Shown: positions 15,930-24,319, counted from the stretch's first letter. The stretch is 64,000 nucleotides of DNA from JAIEOG01 sp964611895 (GCA_964611895.1 CAZTDN010000012.1:21514-85513); one strand, 5' to 3'. The notes: generated by a model not told the origin, from the letters alone. Numbers and translations are program-made.

Positions 15930-17738
15930 AACGCCTGGTTCTTGTCGACAGAATGCTTCGAAGACCCGCTGAGCTGCTGGTCGAGAAATTCCCAAAGCGT
16001 CCCAGCTAGATTGGTAATCCGAGCTAAAGGCTCTTTGTATGCGGCGATTCAAAGGCCCTCGGATTAACTCTTTCCACGGAAAGACAAATCCGCTCTTGGG
16101 GCGGTGGACGGCTTCGTGCGGAAGACCTTTCCCAATCGTATTTACCAAGAGGGGCTTGTTCGTCTGGCGAGGGAGTTTGTACCGTCCTGGAATGGTTGCT
16201 ACCAATTCTACTAAGCGGTGGTCCAAAAAGGGGGCTCTCACCTCCAGTGAATGGGCCAGACTCAGTGCATTGGTGTCTCGGAGTAGAGTGTTTTTCAAAT
16301 AGATTTCTACATCCAGGGCACAAACGGCATTGATTGGGTCGCGGACTGAGTCTATCCAGGGAACGGTTTTTCGGATGAGATCCGATGCCGATACAGTCGG
16401 ATAGTTCGGCAGCAATTCGCAGCGAAGGGGGTCCAAAAAATAGGAGCGCGAAATAGCATAATACGAGCTGATATCTCGAGGACCTTTGAGAAAGGCCCGC
16501 AGTAATACGGAAGACCTAGAATCCGCTCGATTTCGGCTTAGTCGAGTCGCCGCGAGGAAGGCGGGCGCAAGCCGGAGATAACGAAAGTATTTCGCACGTC
16601 GAGCAAGGGGGTAGCCTGCAAAAAGCTCGTCAGCACCAACACCACTGAGCGCTACGGTATACCCATGCGCATGTGTCGCTTTGGCGACGGTGAAAGTGTT
16701 GATGCCGTCCGCCGTGGGTTGATCCATAGCAGCAAAGGCCTCGAGCGCGGTGGTTTCAAATTCAGAGTTGGATACTTCGATATCTTGATGACGAGTGCCC
16801 AGTGCACTGGCAACAAGCCGCGCTGCTTGTCTATCGGGAGACGGGGCAATGGTTTGGGAGACACAGAGCGTGTCGACGCCTCTGGTACGGCCCCGGTGAG
16901 CGGTGGCGGCAATGCTGCTAGAGTCAATACCTCCAGATAAAAACACAGTCAGTGGGACATCGCTGACGAGCCGGCACTCTATCGCATCGCGTAGCAGCGA
17001 CCCGATTTCTTCTAAGCATGGTGGAGTGAGATGGCCTATGGTTTGAAAGGGGTTTTTCCAGTAACGTTTGGTTGTCTGTTCCAGCGTTAAGGCATCGACT
17101 TTCATCAGAGTCCCGGCTGGTAACATGAATGCGCCAGTAAATATGGTTTCAGGCTCTAAGACACTGCCGAACGTGAGATAGGATTGGACGGCCGAAGGCG
17201 AATAGCCAGGCCCTGCAAAACCGCACTCGTACAGAGGTGTGACTTCCGAGGCGAAAGCGAACTCCCCCTCGGTAAAAGCGTAGTAGAGCGGGATAATACC
17301 GAGGCGATCTCGCACAAGGGTGAGTGTCTTTTCGATTCGGTCCCAGACCGCAAAGGCGAATTCGCCTTGAAGAATCTCTGGAGTGTGATCGCGCCATTGA
17401 GTCCACGCGTGAAGCAGCACTTCAGTGTCGCTGGTACCTTTAAACTGGGTGATCCCTTTGGCGGCGAGTTTGGATTTAATTTCTTCGGTGTTGTAAATCT
17501 CGCCGTTGTAGGTGAGGACGTAGCGACCCCCGGGATCGTGCATTGGTTGTGCTCCAGCCGGAGTCAAGTCACGAGTGGCGAGTCGTCGGTGTCCAAGTGC
17601 GACCTCGCGATGGTTAGGAGAAATTTTCTCGTAATAGGCGCCAAAGCCGTCGGGCCCTCGGCGCTTCATTTTGTCGCGGAGCATGGCGGTGCGTTGTTCG
17701 GCGTGGTGGGTGGCAATCATGCCGACAATAGCGCACAT
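15864..17738 (-). CDS. asnB: Asparagine synthase (glutamine-hydrolysing)
   Basis: A 624-residue two-domain enzyme. Cys2 (MCAIVGM) is the glutaminase nucleophile after Met removal, followed by RRGPDG and the class II amidotransferase domain to about residue 210. The synthetase half carries the PP-loop VFLSGGIDSSSIAA. It transfers amide nitrogen from glutamine to aspartate or, in many polysaccharide loci, to another carboxylate such as a uronic acid. Its position next to an FkbM methyltransferase and near EPS genes supports a glycan-modifying role, but primary asparagine synthesis cannot be excluded. Confidence 0.9.
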   Translation of the reverse strand: MCAIVGMIATHHAEQRTAMLRDKMKRRGPDGFGAYYEKISPNHREVALGHRRLATRDLTPAGAQPMHDPGGRYVLTYNGEIYNTEEIKSKLAAKGITQFKGTSDTEVLLHAWTQWRDHTPEILQGEFAFAVWDRIEKTLTLVRDRLGIIPLYYAFTEGEFAFASEVTPLYECGFAGPGYSPSAVQSYLTFGSVLEPETIFTGAFMLPAGTLMKVDALTLEQTTKRYWKNPFQTIGHLTPPCLEEIGSLLRDAIECRLVSDVPLTVFLSGGIDSSSIAATAHRGRTRGVDTLCVSQTIAPSPDRQAARLVASALGTRHQDIEVSNSEFETTALEAFAAMDQPTADGINTFTVAKATHAHGYTVALSGVGADELFAGYPLARRAKYFRYLRLAPAFLAATRLSRNRADSRSSVLLRAFLKGPRDISSYYAISRSYFLDPLRCELLPNYPTVSASDLIRKTVPWIDSVRDPINAVCALDVEIYLKNTLLRDTNALSLAHSLEVRAPFLDHRLVELVATIPGRYKLPRQTNKPLLVNTIGKGLPHEAVHRPKSGFVFPWKELIRGPLNRRIQRAFSSDYQSSWDALGISRPAAQRVFEAFCRQEPGVLWAHVWSLFSLVEWAQSRRAR

Positions 17739-17749
17739 AGACGTGTAGT

Positions 17750-18562
17750 TTAGCCGGGGCGAGGTACCGCAATCAAGTTTGCTGGGTGGTCGTTGCGGTG
17801 TGGGGCGGGGAGAAGAGTTTCAAACCCAACGGAGCCCAAGAAGTCGACGATGGGTTGAGAAACGAGCCGGTTGTCCATCCAGTGAGCTTCGAAGATGATT
17901 GCCTTGGGGGGAGAGTGGATCAGGGTTTGCTGCATTCCTTGGAGGATTTCGAGTTCGGCTCCTTCTGTATCGATTTTGATCAAGGTAGGTGAGGGAGAGC
18001 GACCTTGGGCGATCCACCCGTCCGCACAAAAAGTGCTTACTTTAATTTCGGGGCCTTGCCAGTGCGGAAAGAACCCACCGACGCCGCTGTTGCCTTCTAA
18101 CCCGCTGAAAAAAGATCGCAGTTCGCTGCGCTTGGCCAGAGCGGCGGCGTGCAGATGTACGGGGAGGTGAGGGTTGAGCGACGCATTTTTTGCAAGCTGA
18201 GAAAAGACGGTGGGGCTGGGTTCAAAGGCATGAACTTCCTGGACGCCGGGGTGAGTTGCCGCACGAAAGGCAAAACTGCCGATATTGGCGCCGATGTCCC
18301 AGATTACCTCTTTAGCGTCGATGTAACGAACCAGGCTTTCCCAGACATCGAGTTCGTATTGGCCATTCTTGAGTATCTCAAACTGAATAAAGTCTTTCAT
18401 GTTGAGGCTCAGGCGAGCTGTTTCGGCGTAGGGGACTATAAAGCGCGGTCGACCCAGCAATCGGTACAACGCGTACCAAAGCCGCTGTTTTGCCGGGTGA
18501 TCCGGCCCGAAGTAGTAGGCGAGCAATGGCTTAGAGATCCAGGTGGGTAACGACCAGGTCAT
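17750..18562 (-). CDS. FkbM family methyltransferase
   Basis: A 270-residue AdoMet-dependent methyltransferase with motif I VIWDIGANIGSFAF (about residue 88), the following acidic residue HAFEPS and the FkbM-typical LIKIDTEGAELEILQG. It probably O-methylates a sugar of the polysaccharide made by this locus. It lies 11 nt upstream of the asparagine synthase on the same strand. A second FkbM protein is at 49004-49957. Confidence 0.85.
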   Translation of the reverse strand: MTWSLPTWISKPLLAYYFGPDHPAKQRLWYALYRLLGRPRFIVPYAETARLSLNMKDFIQFEILKNGQYELDVWESLVRYIDAKEVIWDIGANIGSFAFRAATHPGVQEVHAFEPSPTVFSQLAKNASLNPHLPVHLHAAALAKRSELRSFFSGLEGNSGVGGFFPHWQGPEIKVSTFCADGWIAQGRSPSPTLIKIDTEGAELEILQGMQQTLIHSPPKAIIFEAHWMDNRLVSQPIVDFLGSVGFETLLPAPHRNDHPANLIAVPRPG

Positions 18563-18636
18563 CTGGCCATTCTACACCAGACAGATGCGCTTCGTACTTT
18601 CTCGCCACGCAATTGAAAATAAATTCTAGAAACTGA

Positions 18637-18961
18637 TGGCTCCCGGGGAGGGAATCGAACCCCCGACAGGGTGGTTACAGTGGTTCCTCTTGTTGTCCAA
18701 GAGGTCTGGACTATCTCATCACCCACGCGAGATGCGTTAGGGTGTCGGGCGCTGTTAGGGCTTATCGCTTGCGCTGCTCATCCCTTAGTCTCTGCACGTT
18801 TCTAGCTACTTTTGGCGCTTCACTAGACTTCGCTCAGGATTGCCCTTCTTTTTATCAAAGCGAGGGATTCCCTGAATTCACCCGATTTTTCAATCCGCCT
18901 CTCGGCGGAAAGCTGCATTTTGTGTTACAGCCACCTGCTCTACCGACTGAGCTACCCGGGA
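18637..18961 (-). tRNA. tRNA-Asn(GUU), interrupted by a group I intron
   Basis: The 5' exon (18961-18927, 35 nt) has acceptor strand TCCCGGG, D-arm GCTC...GAGC and half the anticodon arm ending GGTGGCTGT. The 3' exon (18677-18637) begins TAACCACC and has the T-arm GGGGG-TTCGATT-CCCTC, CCCGGGA, discriminator G and an encoded CCA. Joined, the anticodon arm is GGTGG-CTGTTAA-CCACC, a perfect 5-bp stem with anticodon GTT. The discriminator G and overall sequence fit bacterial tRNA-Asn. The splice is between positions 35 and 36, inside the anticodon. Contiguous reading gives no 7-nt anticodon loop, so splicing is required for function. Confidence 0.93.
18678..18926 (-). other. Group I intron (subgroup IC3-like) in tRNA-Asn
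   Basis: This 249-nt insert has the signs of a self-splicing intron. Exon end GGCTGT pairs with the internal guide GCAGCT (18916-18911), leaving the conserved G-U wobble at the 5' splice site. P2 is CCGCC-GAGA-GGCGG (18909-18896). Core elements read TTCAGGGAATCC (P), AATCCTGAGCGAAG (Q, 18841-18828), GTGCAGAGACTA (R, 18797-18786) and GAGATAGTCC (S, 18717-18708), nearly identical in pattern to cyanobacterial tRNA-Leu introns. A P9 hairpin CCTCTTG/CAAGAGG follows and the intron ends in G. There is no homing endonuclease frame. Confidence 0.92.
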
Positions 18962-19082
18962 ACAATAAGCGCAGACAATGACAAACTCCCCCTGTCTTGT
19001 AAAGGGCTACCCACTGCGAACTCTCAAAACACGCTACCCTTAGCGTCTTGCATTTCCCGGGTCTGAGACCTACGTTGGGCCC

Positions 19083-19376
19083 ATGGATAGAAAACTTCGA
19101 AACAAGTCCCACGGAGATCTTCCTGCCAGTGTTCGGCTGGTCAAGCAAATCCGAAGTGAGTTGCGAGCAGAGCTCCGTTCCTTGGAGGCGAGGCTCGACT
19201 CTCTTGACTCCAAAATGGAGTCTCGGTTCGATCAAATGCTGGTCGTTTCCCACCGCACCCAAGTGCTGATGGAAGAGCAGCGCAGTGAAAACCGCATTGT
19301 CCTGGATGGGCTGAAAACTGTCTTGGATCGCCAAGATCGCATAGAGCGAAAACTGGGCCTGGAACCCACGAACTAA
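19083..19376 (+). CDS. Small charged coiled-coil protein
   Basis: A 97-residue, highly charged protein without signal or membrane segment. From about residue 17 to the end it shows continuous heptad patterns (IRSELRAELRSLEARLDSLDSKMESRF) and a C-terminal RQDRIERKLGLE. I recognise no family. Its stop codon lies inside the first of two operator-like dyads that precede the BlaI-type gene, so it may be cotranscribed with, or simply end at, the regulatory region. Function unknown. Confidence 0.6.
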   Translation: MDRKLRNKSHGDLPASVRLVKQIRSELRAELRSLEARLDSLDSKMESRFDQMLVVSHRTQVLMEEQRSENRIVLDGLKTVLDRQDRIERKLGLEPTN

Positions 19377-19407
19377 TTTATTAGTTGATCTAACTAATAA
19401 ATTAGTT
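19371..19407. promoter_or_regulatory. Double operator upstream of the BlaI-type regulator
   Basis: Two 16-bp dyads, AACTAATTTATTAGTT (19371-19386) and AACTAATAAATTAGTT (19392-19407), have the same half-site AACTAAT and centres 21 bp apart, two helical turns. They end 11 nt before the ATG of the BlaI/MecI-family gene. BlaI and MecI bind as dimers to tandem dyads over their own promoters, so this is very probably the autoregulatory site. Together the arms could also fold as a hairpin terminating the upstream small gene. Confidence 0.75.
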
Positions 19408-19418
19408 AGACTCAATCC

Positions 19419-19811
19419 ATGGTGAGAAAAAACTCTGTCCCCTCCGAAAGACTCCTGACTCCCGTGGAGCTTGAACTGATTTCCATTCTTTGGCGGCAAG
19501 GCCCTAGCACTGTGCACGACGTGCAAACGGCACTCAAACCCACTAGAAATCTGGCTTACACGTCCATTTCCACAGTCCTGCGGATTCTAGAGTCCAAACG
19601 ATTCTTGAAAAGTGAAAAAAGCGGTCGCGGACACAAGTACTCTCCGCTGGTCTCTAAAGACGAATACGAGTCGATTACATTGCGCGATGTGGTGGGTCGG
19701 GTGTTCGATGGCACGCCAACCAGTCTGGTGCGCCGGCTCTTGGAAATAGGAGATCTCACTCCAAGAGATCTGAGTGAAATTCAATCAATCCTCGACGAAA
19801 AACGAGGCTAA
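19419..19811 (+). CDS. BlaI/MecI/CopY-family transcriptional repressor
   Basis: A 130-residue protein with an N-terminal winged helix (LTPVELELISILWRQGPSTV, then YTSISTVLRILESKRFL) and a C-terminal dimerisation region, the normal BlaI plan and length. BlaI-type repressors are inactivated by proteolysis when the membrane sensor BlaR1 is triggered. The next gene, 2 nt downstream, encodes a BlaR1-like M56 protease, so the pair should form one sensing unit. Targets beyond its own operon are unknown. Confidence 0.9.
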   Translation: MVRKNSVPSERLLTPVELELISILWRQGPSTVHDVQTALKPTRNLAYTSISTVLRILESKRFLKSEKSGRGHKYSPLVSKDEYESITLRDVVGRVFDGTPTSLVRRLLEIGDLTPRDLSEIQSILDEKRG

Positions 19812-19813
19812 GC

Positions 19814-21379
19814 ATGCACGCTTGGGGGGCGGATCCGATGAAGGTTTACTTCGAAGTGGGGTTGCTTTTGGGGGCGGTTGCGTTCCTAGCTTCCATCGCA
19901 ATTGTTTTCTGCAGGGCGCGTATATGGCTTAAGTTTGTCTACTCTGCGGTTGCAGCGGCGACAGTTTTTCCGGCGATTTTGCTCTTATTGCCAGAAAAAG
20001 ATTTTCCTCGGCCTCTCCCTCAAGTGTGGTCAGAGGCGGTTGAGGCAGCACCTAGCTTGGCAGCTTTTTCTGCTTCTGTGCAACACGCTTCAAGCCTTTC
20101 ACCTTCTGTAAACTCGTTTGCGTTTACTATATTGTGGGCAGGGTTGGCGATTTCTTTTCTGGTTTGGGCTCTGCATCAGAGCCTGCTTTGGAGTTTTGTT
20201 CGCCGTCAAACGCTGATTCGATCTCAAGGGCGTCTTCGCATTTATGCTACGAATTCCTCTGGCGCGTTTTCTTGTCTCCTAGGAAGGCGCGCCGTCGTCG
20301 TTATTCCGTTTGATTTTATCGAAGATCGTGCCCGTTTTCGCATGGTGCTAGCCCATGAACTGCAGCACCACCGCCAAGGAGACACGCTGTGGTCAGCCTG
20401 CTTTGCTTTTGTTACTGGATTGTATTTTTGGAATCCGGCTGTCTATGGGCTTGCACGTCAGGTGGCTCGGATCCAAGAGTTTGCTTGCGATGAAGCGCTG
20501 ATTGGCCGTCGGCAGTTTTCTCCGCAGGCATACAGTCGCTGTCTACTGGAGGCAGCAAAACTCGCCCTGAACACTGGTCGTCCCCCGGTTGGTACCACCG
20601 GGATGGCGAGCAGCCGTTCAGGACATTTACTAAAACGGAGAATCCAAATGATCCTCAATATAAATGCGGTACCTCAGCGAAAGGGCACATTCGTGCCATT
20701 GCTCGCCGTTGTTTTGATGGCAGTCTGCGCGGTGGGCGCAAAAAGCATGGTCCAAGAGCGCTCGTTGGATAGAGCGCACGTGGAAGCGCTTGTGAGAGCT
20801 TCTGCCTCAGAGATTCCACTCGAACTCAACGACCGCGTCTATGAAGTCCTCAGGAAATTCACGACGACAGAGAGTGGTCGAAAGCATTTTTCCCAAGCCC
20901 TGGATCGACTGCCCATTTACCGCAGCCTGATTGAGCGAAAGGCTGCTGAATATGGCCTGCCCAAAGAACTCATTGTCATCCCGTTTTATGAGTCTGGATT
21001 CAAACTCAATCTGGTCTCCTCGGCACGTTCCGTAGGGATTTGGCAGTTTATTCCCGAAACCGCCCGGCACTATGGGCTGACAGCGTTCGACGCGTGGGAC
21101 AAATCCAACCTGGCCAAAGAAGATCGCCTGGATCCGGAAAAAGAAACCGACGCAGCCATGCGCTACCTAAAGCACCTGCATGGGATCAAGGAGTTTCAAG
21201 GCGATTGGCGCTTGGCTATCAAAGCGTACAATGAGGGCGAAACACACGTCCTGAAACAGATCAAAGCGCATGGAACAAACGACCCATGGAAACTCGAAGC
21301 CGTTGCACCGCGAGAGGGTTACCTTACGGGCGCTATGGCCGCATTGATTCTCTATCAAAATCCGTCGCTAATCCGCTGA
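19814..21379 (+). CDS. M56 (BlaR1-like) membrane metalloprotease fused to a lytic transglycosylase domain
   Basis: The 521-residue protein has helices at about 14-34, 40-60 and 103-127, then the zinc site HELQH (181-185) with a downstream EFACDEALIG helix, and a fourth helix at about 294-310, exactly the BlaR1/MecR1 protease layout. The periplasmic C-terminus (about 365-521) is not a penicillin-binding sensor but a family-1-type lytic transglycosylase: catalytic Glu393 in FYESGFKLNL, then SVGIWQFIPETARHYGL and IKAYNEGE. Starts at 19814 or 19850 are both possible. It probably links cell-wall cleavage or glycan binding to release of the BlaI-type repressor. Confidence 0.88.
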   Translation: MHAWGADPMKVYFEVGLLLGAVAFLASIAIVFCRARIWLKFVYSAVAAATVFPAILLLLPEKDFPRPLPQVWSEAVEAAPSLAAFSASVQHASSLSPSVNSFAFTILWAGLAISFLVWALHQSLLWSFVRRQTLIRSQGRLRIYATNSSGAFSCLLGRRAVVVIPFDFIEDRARFRMVLAHELQHHRQGDTLWSACFAFVTGLYFWNPAVYGLARQVARIQEFACDEALIGRRQFSPQAYSRCLLEAAKLALNTGRPPVGTTGMASSRSGHLLKRRIQMILNINAVPQRKGTFVPLLAVVLMAVCAVGAKSMVQERSLDRAHVEALVRASASEIPLELNDRVYEVLRKFTTTESGRKHFSQALDRLPIYRSLIERKAAEYGLPKELIVIPFYESGFKLNLVSSARSVGIWQFIPETARHYGLTAFDAWDKSNLAKEDRLDPEKETDAAMRYLKHLHGIKEFQGDWRLAIKAYNEGETHVLKQIKAHGTNDPWKLEAVAPREGYLTGAMAALILYQNPSLIR

Positions 21380-21408
21380 AAACCCGCTCCCCTCGGGGCT
21401 TTGGGTTT
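21380..21408 (+). terminator. Hairpin between convergent genes
   Basis: AAACCC (21380-21385) pairs with GGGTTT (21403-21408) around an inner CCCC/GGGG, right after the stop of the M56 fusion gene and before the mglA stop. The T tract is weak (TTTCC), so it may act as a terminator or an RNA-end stabiliser. Confidence 0.4.
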
Positions 21409-21428
21409 CCTGGGGGGGAGGGTTTGGT

Positions 21429-22010
21429 TTAGGTCCGAAGCGACTTAAAAATTCCCTTCGAGACTTCCTTCAAAGTATCAAAGACGCCTCGACCCTGCAG
21501 CGCAACTGCCTCTAGTTCCGGAGCGCCAAATGTATTGAGCTCTTCATGCAATACTTTGATCGGAATAGGGTTTGGGATATCGCGCTTGTTGTATTGAAAA
21601 ACGAGAGGGATCTGACGCAGATCGTAGCCTTCTTCTTTGAGATTATCGTCGAGACTCTTCAAGCTTTCGAGGTTTTCCTCCATGCGATCCACTTGAGAGT
21701 CGGCCACAAAAACAATCCCATCTACACCTTTGAGAACCAGACGCCGGCTCGCGTCGTAAAATTGTTGGCCGGGTACGGTGTAAAGGTGAAAACGAGTGCG
21801 GAATCCTTTTATATCCCCAATATTGAGGGGCAAAAAATCAAAGAACAAAGTCCGCTCGGTTTCATTGGGTAGCGAAACCATCTTGCCACGATTGGCAGGC
21901 GCGGTTTGTTCATAGATATATTGAAGGTTTGTCGTCTTACCGCCCATTCCAGGGCCGTAATAGACCAGCTTACAAATGATTTCTCGAGCAGCGTAATTGA
22001 TAAAAGACAT
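21429..22010 (-). CDS. mglA: MglA-like small GTPase
   Basis: A 193-residue Ras-like GTPase with P-loop YYGPGMGGKTTNL (about residue 19), the switch region before TVPGQQFYDASR and the guanine motif NKRD. PGQ in place of DxxG and the overall length are typical of MglA, the polarity GTPase that controls gliding or twitching and cell polarity in Myxococcus, Thermus and Bdellovibrio. No mglB is adjacent. The ATG overlaps the recR stop as TAATG, so translation is coupled. Confidence 0.92.
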   Translation of the reverse strand: MSFINYAAREIICKLVYYGPGMGGKTTNLQYIYEQTAPANRGKMVSLPNETERTLFFDFLPLNIGDIKGFRTRFHLYTVPGQQFYDASRRLVLKGVDGIVFVADSQVDRMEENLESLKSLDDNLKEEGYDLRQIPLVFQYNKRDIPNPIPIKVLHEELNTFGAPELEAVALQGRGVFDTLKEVSKGIFKSLRT

Positions 22011-22618
22011 TAGAGTGAAACCCGGTTTTGTAACGCTTTGCCCAACGTGGCCCCGTCTAGGTATTCGATCTCAGCGCCAACAGGGATTCCGTGAGCAATG
22101 CGGCTAACTTTCACCCCATTGTATTTGATGAGGCGTGCGATATACAACGCTGTTGTGTCCCCCTCGACTGTAGGGTTGGTCGCCAAGATAACTTCTTTTA
22201 CAATGCCTTGCTTCAATCGTTCTTGGAGTTTTTCGATCCGTAGTTTGCTTTCGTCCATTCCGTCCAGAGGAGATAGCACGCCATGCAAGACATGGTACTT
22301 CCCCTGAAAATGGCGGCTGCGTTCAAAAGCCAAGATATCCGAAGGCTCTTCAACAACGCAGATAATTTCGTCCGTGCGTTGCGTGTTGGAGCAAATGGCA
22401 CAAACAGGTTGCTCCGTGAAATTACAACACTGTACACAAGAGTGGAGCGTGGTCCGCGCGCTCTGAATGCTTTCGGCAAGTCCCAGTGCAAACTGCTCGG
22501 GCTGTCGCAAAATATAGTAGGCCAATCGAGTCGCGGTTTTGCGCCCAATTCCAGGCAACTCCATCAGCTCCCCAATCATGGCTTCTAAAGCCAAGATTCC
22601 TGTGTTTTCTTTGTCCAA
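22010..22618 (-). CDS. recR: Recombination mediator RecR
   Basis: A 202-residue protein with the N-terminal helix-hairpin-helix (LPGIGRKTATRLAYYIL), a four-cysteine zinc site (CVQCCNF...CAIC) and a Toprim domain (ICVVEEPSDILAFE) followed by the Walker-like ATNPTVEGDTTALYI. RecR with RecF and RecO loads RecA on gapped DNA. It lies 10 nt after dnaX; the ybaB gene that often sits between dnaX and recR is absent. Confidence 0.96.
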   Translation of the reverse strand: MDKENTGILALEAMIGELMELPGIGRKTATRLAYYILRQPEQFALGLAESIQSARTTLHSCVQCCNFTEQPVCAICSNTQRTDEIICVVEEPSDILAFERSRHFQGKYHVLHGVLSPLDGMDESKLRIEKLQERLKQGIVKEVILATNPTVEGDTTALYIARLIKYNGVKVSRIAHGIPVGAEIEYLDGATLGKALQNRVSL

Positions 22619-22628
22619 TCGTACCTAC

Positions 22629-24302
22629 TTATAGTTCCACGTTGACGTCGACAACCTCTGCTCCAAGCGCTTCTTGCATTTGCACAACAGAGGGGTGCTC
22701 TAGTGCATCTTTCTTGATGCGGGCGGTTTCGTCTTGCCGCGATTTTTCCATGCTTTGTACATTTTGGGCTTCTCGGCTATCCAGAGCAAGGGACACCTCT
22801 TGCCCAAAAAAGGCTTTTAACTGCTCTTCTATATCGGCCCGGTTCTTTTTGTCGCGCGCTTGACGCTCGTAAAAACTTCCCTGGGGAAAAGTGAGTAGAA
22901 CTTTTCCTCCTGGTCGAGATTGAAACTCTCCATGGCAGAGGAGTGCTCCCAGCAGGGGCCGTCTTTTCATCACGGCGTCGATAAAACCCTGCCAATTTGG
23001 GCCAGAGCTAGAAACTGAGTGCGGGGGTGCGGGAGGAGGCTCCGGCCGTCGCGGTGGCGCCGAAGCGGTAGCCGGCGGAGCCGTGAGTGGCACGGCCGGT
23101 CGTGCAGCAGCCGGTTTTGGGCTAGCCGTTACTGGCTTGCTGACCGGACCTGTTGGCGTTTTTCCGCTGAGAGTCCCTTCCAAACGTGCGAGTGGTTCAA
23201 GCTGAGCCATGCGCACAGCAGCCATTTCTAAAATAAAACGGGGGTGATTTGCCCACTCAAGCTGCCCTGTCGTGTGGTTGAGGAGTTGCGCCATGCGCTC
23301 CAGAGCCACCCGGTTTGTTTTTGCTGCAATTTGTTCCAGTTGTTGAAAATGCGAACCGGCAATGTCCAGTTCGTCCTGCGTCACGGGGGCGCCGGTTTCT
23401 TTGGAGAGCGCCAGCAAATATAGCAAGCGAAGCTCTTCTAAGCAGCGTTCGGAAAAATGCTTGAGGTCTATCCCCGCCGCATGGCAGTTTTTTAATAAAG
23501 CCAAAATACGGGGGATGTCCTTGTCGACGATAGCTGCCCAAAAATCTGTAATGGAAGTGGTCGGGCTAATCCCCAAGGCTGCTACCAGACGTGCTTCGGT
23601 GAGTTCTTCTTTTGTTTGTTCATGAGAGAGAACCTGATCCAAGAGAGAAAGAGCGTCTCGCAAACTCCCATCCGCATGACTAGCTAGGGTTCGCAGCCCT
23701 TCTTCTGTAATTCGAACTCCCTCGGCTTGGAGGATTTGCTTGAGCCTGTCGACAATTTGAGTTTGAGACAGCCGACGAAACTCAAACCGTTGGCACCGAG
23801 AAAGGATCGTCACCGGGATTTTTTGAGATTCCGTGGTGGCCAAAACAAAAACCACATGCGCGGGAGGCTCTTCGAGCGTTTTTAACAGGGCGTTGAAAGC
23901 GCTGAGAGAGAGCATGTGCGCTTCATCAATAATATAGATCTTATAAAAACCAGAGGCCGCACTGTAAGCGACATTGTCTCGGATGCTGCGGACGGCCTCG
24001 ACTCCGTTGTGAGAAGCTCCGTCGATTTCGGCTACGTCCACCGAGCGGCTTTCAGCAATAGCAGTACATTCTTCGCACGTATTGCAAGGCACAGCCTCTT
24101 TGGCGTTGGGGCACCGGATAGCTTTGGCAAAGATTCGGGCGACCGAGGTTTTCCCTACGCCACGAGCACCGCTAAACAAGTATGCGTGAGAAACGCGCTG
24201 AGAAAGAATGGCATTTTTGAGGGTTTGGACGACATGGCCTTGGCCTATGAGATCTTCGAACTTATGAGGACGCCACCGTCGTGCAATTGCCAGGTATGCC
24301 AT
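22629..24302 (-). CDS. dnaX: DNA polymerase III gamma/tau subunit
   Basis: The 557-residue clamp-loader ATPase begins MAYLAIARRWRPHKFEDLIGQ and has Walker A GARGVGKT (45-52), a zinc module with Cys64, Cys73, Cys76 and Cys79, Walker B IIDEAHML and the SRC sensor (LSRCQRFEF). A proline- and alanine-rich linker (about 390-430) leads to a C-terminal domain ending in EVVDVNVEL, probably the tau part that contacts the polymerase core. It heads a dnaX-recR-mglA unit. No obvious slippery AAAAAAG frameshift site was noticed. Confidence 0.96.
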   Translation of the reverse strand: MAYLAIARRWRPHKFEDLIGQGHVVQTLKNAILSQRVSHAYLFSGARGVGKTSVARIFAKAIRCPNAKEAVPCNTCEECTAIAESRSVDVAEIDGASHNGVEAVRSIRDNVAYSAASGFYKIYIIDEAHMLSLSAFNALLKTLEEPPAHVVFVLATTESQKIPVTILSRCQRFEFRRLSQTQIVDRLKQILQAEGVRITEEGLRTLASHADGSLRDALSLLDQVLSHEQTKEELTEARLVAALGISPTTSITDFWAAIVDKDIPRILALLKNCHAAGIDLKHFSERCLEELRLLYLLALSKETGAPVTQDELDIAGSHFQQLEQIAAKTNRVALERMAQLLNHTTGQLEWANHPRFILEMAAVRMAQLEPLARLEGTLSGKTPTGPVSKPVTASPKPAAARPAVPLTAPPATASAPPRRPEPPPAPPHSVSSSGPNWQGFIDAVMKRRPLLGALLCHGEFQSRPGGKVLLTFPQGSFYERQARDKKNRADIEEQLKAFFGQEVSLALDSREAQNVQSMEKSRQDETARIKKDALEHPSVVQMQEALGAEVVDVNVEL

Positions 24303-24319
24303 AAAGAGAGAAAAAAAGA

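Noticed and set aside
18742..19526. Open frames across the tRNA-Asn region on both strands
   Set aside because: They read through the tRNA exons, the intron core and the coiled-coil gene antisense and have no protein-like composition; the RNA explanation accounts for the sequence.
23019..23231. Arginine-rich plus-strand frame in dnaX
   Set aside because: It mirrors the Pro/Ala-rich linker of DnaX and has no support.
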